Source: Haliea sp. | GTDB taxonomy: Bacteria; Pseudomonadota; Gammaproteobacteria; Pseudomonadales; Halieaceae | NCBI GenBank assembly: GCA_002692965.1 | Contig: NZNC01000015.1 | Coordinates: 248,001 to 312,000 of the forward strand | Direction of reading: 5' to 3' | Length of the DNA stretch: 64,000 nucleotides | Shown: in pieces, positions 63,073-64,000 of the stretch | Position numbering within the stretch: position 1 is the stretch's first letter | Layout: every line of letters begins with the position of its first letter | Notes under the pieces: generated by a model | The model's input: only the letters and a program-made list of their open reading frames with translations | Told to the model about the DNA's origin: nothing | The model's database searches: none | Translations under genes and position numbers: made by a program

Positions 63073-63483
63073 ATGGAAGCACAGAGTGAAGAACAGGATA
63101 TCCGCGGTGTTCGCGTGATGGTGGTGGACGATGCCAAGACCATCCGCATGATGATGTCGCATACACTGCGGTCGATGGGCTGTGAGGTCGAGTGCGCCGA
63201 GGATGGCTTCAGTGCCCTCGCCTTGTTGCGTCGCTTCCGGCCGGATATTGTCTTTCTCGATATCAGCATGCCCGAGCTGGATGGCTATCAGACCTGCAGT
63301 CTGATTCGCGGTGCCGAAGACACCCGGGATCTGCCCGTCGTCCTGCTCTCTTCGTCGGACGGGCTGTTTGATATTGCCCGCGGCCAGGCGCGTGGAGCGA
63401 CCGCCCACGCCAGCAAGATTCCCCCGGACCCGGTGTTGCGGCAGTTGATTCACGAGCATACGCGGGTAGCCGGGGAGCACTGA
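63073..63483 (+). CDS. PilG-like single-domain response regulator
   Basis: A 136-residue CheY-type receiver. Acidic pocket D19/D20 (VMVVDDAKT), phospho-acceptor D63 (IVFLDISMPELDGYQTC), and switch Ser in VVLLSSSDGLFD. The stretch MPELDGYQTCSLIR, with SSSDGLFDIARG, is PilG-like. The usual Lys-Pro is changed to SKIPP. PilG works in the twitching-motility chemosensory path of type IV pili. A start at 63073 fits; upstream codons overlap the previous gene. Confidence 0.85.
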   Translation: MEAQSEEQDIRGVRVMVVDDAKTIRMMMSHTLRSMGCEVECAEDGFSALALLRRFRPDIVFLDISMPELDGYQTCSLIRGAEDTRDLPVVLLSSSDGLFDIARGQARGATAHASKIPPDPVLRQLIHEHTRVAGEH

Positions 63484-63485
63484 GC

Positions 63486-64000
63486 ATGCCCGCTGCACTG
63501 GATGCCCTGGCCAGTCTTCGCGAGCGCTGGCGTGCCAGTGCCACGCCGGTTCCCGTGGTAGCCCCGGTGCCCACGCCCTGGCGCGGAGTGCGGGTGCGCC
63601 TGGCTGAAACCTGGCAGCTGTTTCCCCAGTCTGCCCTCGATGCCGTCATCCCCTGCCCCGCGGTGTCGCGGATACCCGGTACCCGGCCTTTTGTCATGGG
63701 CGTGGCCAGCTGGCAGGGGGGGCTGATTCCGGTCCTGTCCGGGGAGTGCCTGTTCGGTCTGGCGGACGCGCCCGGGCCCGCCCGAGGCTATGCCCTGGTG
63801 GTGCGCCGGCGCGGTTTTCACTTCGCCCTCACCACCGCCGAGCTGCGCGGGCCACTGACCCTGGCCGAGGAGGCTTTCACGGAGAGCATTCCCCCGACAG
63901 CTCCCCGCGCCGAGTGGTGCAGCGGCAGCGTTGAGTTTGGTGGTCAGGTCCTTGCCGTGGTGGATATCGATCGCCTGCTGAGTGACCCGCGCCTCTCCGA
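63486..64000 (+). CDS. CheW/PilI-like adaptor, 3' truncated by the window edge
   Basis: The frame opens at ATG 63486, three bases after the receiver stop, and stays open to the end of the window (171 residues). CheW-like features are ALDAVIPCPAVSRIPGTRPF, VMGVASWQGGLIPVLSGECL and FGGQVLAVVDIDRLL. CheW/PilI proteins couple receptors to a CheA-type kinase. With the PilG-like gene this suggests that the rest of a Pil-Chp-like set (methyl-accepting protein, ChpA) lies just beyond the right edge. Confidence 0.82.
   Translation, partial: MPAALDALASLRERWRASATPVPVVAPVPTPWRGVRVRLAETWQLFPQSALDAVIPCPAVSRIPGTRPFVMGVASWQGGLIPVLSGECLFGLADAPGPARGYALVVRRRGFHFALTTAELRGPLTLAEEAFTESIPPTAPRAEWCSGSVEFGGQVLAVVDIDRLLSDPRLS

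Overview
The window is a 64 kb, GC-rich, gene-dense piece of a gammaproteobacterial chromosome that contains the replication-origin neighbourhood. The order glmS-glmU / atpCDGAHFEBI / parB-parA-rsmG-mnmG / mnmE-yidC-yidD-rnpA-rpmH / dnaA-dnaN-recF-gyrB is the classic gammaproteobacterial origin layout. A TonB receptor with a PhoD phosphatase, CaiB/BaiF, thiolase and DUF35 lipid genes, and TRAP transport suggest a free-living, probably marine, heterotroph, perhaps of the Halieaceae or a related group. That placement is inferred from gene content only.

Positions 1-13 kb hold a truncated TRAP permease, a YciA-like thioesterase, a TakP-like TRAP binding protein, uvrD, a HexR-like regulator, a SPOR-domain protein, and an oxyR / ahpC-ahpF peroxide module in which ahpC and ahpF are separated by a terminator-like hairpin. 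An amidase and an MFS transporter coupled to an NTF2-like gene follow.

Positions 14-29 kb are accessory and metabolic: TonB receptor plus PhoD, YjdM, a yeast-type cytosine deaminase, a tandem CaiB/BaiF CoA-transferase, an HTH/nucleotidyltransferase pair that looks like a toxin-antitoxin unit, a Qnr-like pentapeptide protein overlapping ilvD, a LemA/TPM/TPM operon, and an Xre-RES toxin-antitoxin pair.

Positions 29-57 kb are the conserved origin region. Almost all genes point left up to rpmH and right from dnaA, as expected for two replichores diverging near here. Two intergenic stretches carry clustered DnaA boxes and AT-rich DNA: 46224-46743 (mnmE side of mnmG) and 50659-51190 (rpmH-dnaA). 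Two perfect 16-bp parS sites lie inside recF, so ParA, ParB and their centromere are all present. A TrmB-family regulator diverges from glmU and is flanked by two matching 19-bp palindromes; a VapBC pair sits between it and the atp terminator. The atp, mnmG and rpmH promoters share TTGAA(C/T)-N17-TATAAT followed by GC-rich DNA, which suggests coordinated growth control.

Positions 57-64 kb hold a DUF2061 gene behind a Fur-box-like site, an MgtC/DUF4010 membrane protein, a DUF35 plus cysteine-less thiolase pair, and a cluster that runs off the window: a degenerate NtrC-type AAA+ protein, an unrecognised protein, a PilG-like receiver and a PilI/CheW-like protein. This last cluster and the TrmB operators are the best candidates for undescribed biology here. 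No tRNA, rRNA, CRISPR array or insertion sequence was seen.
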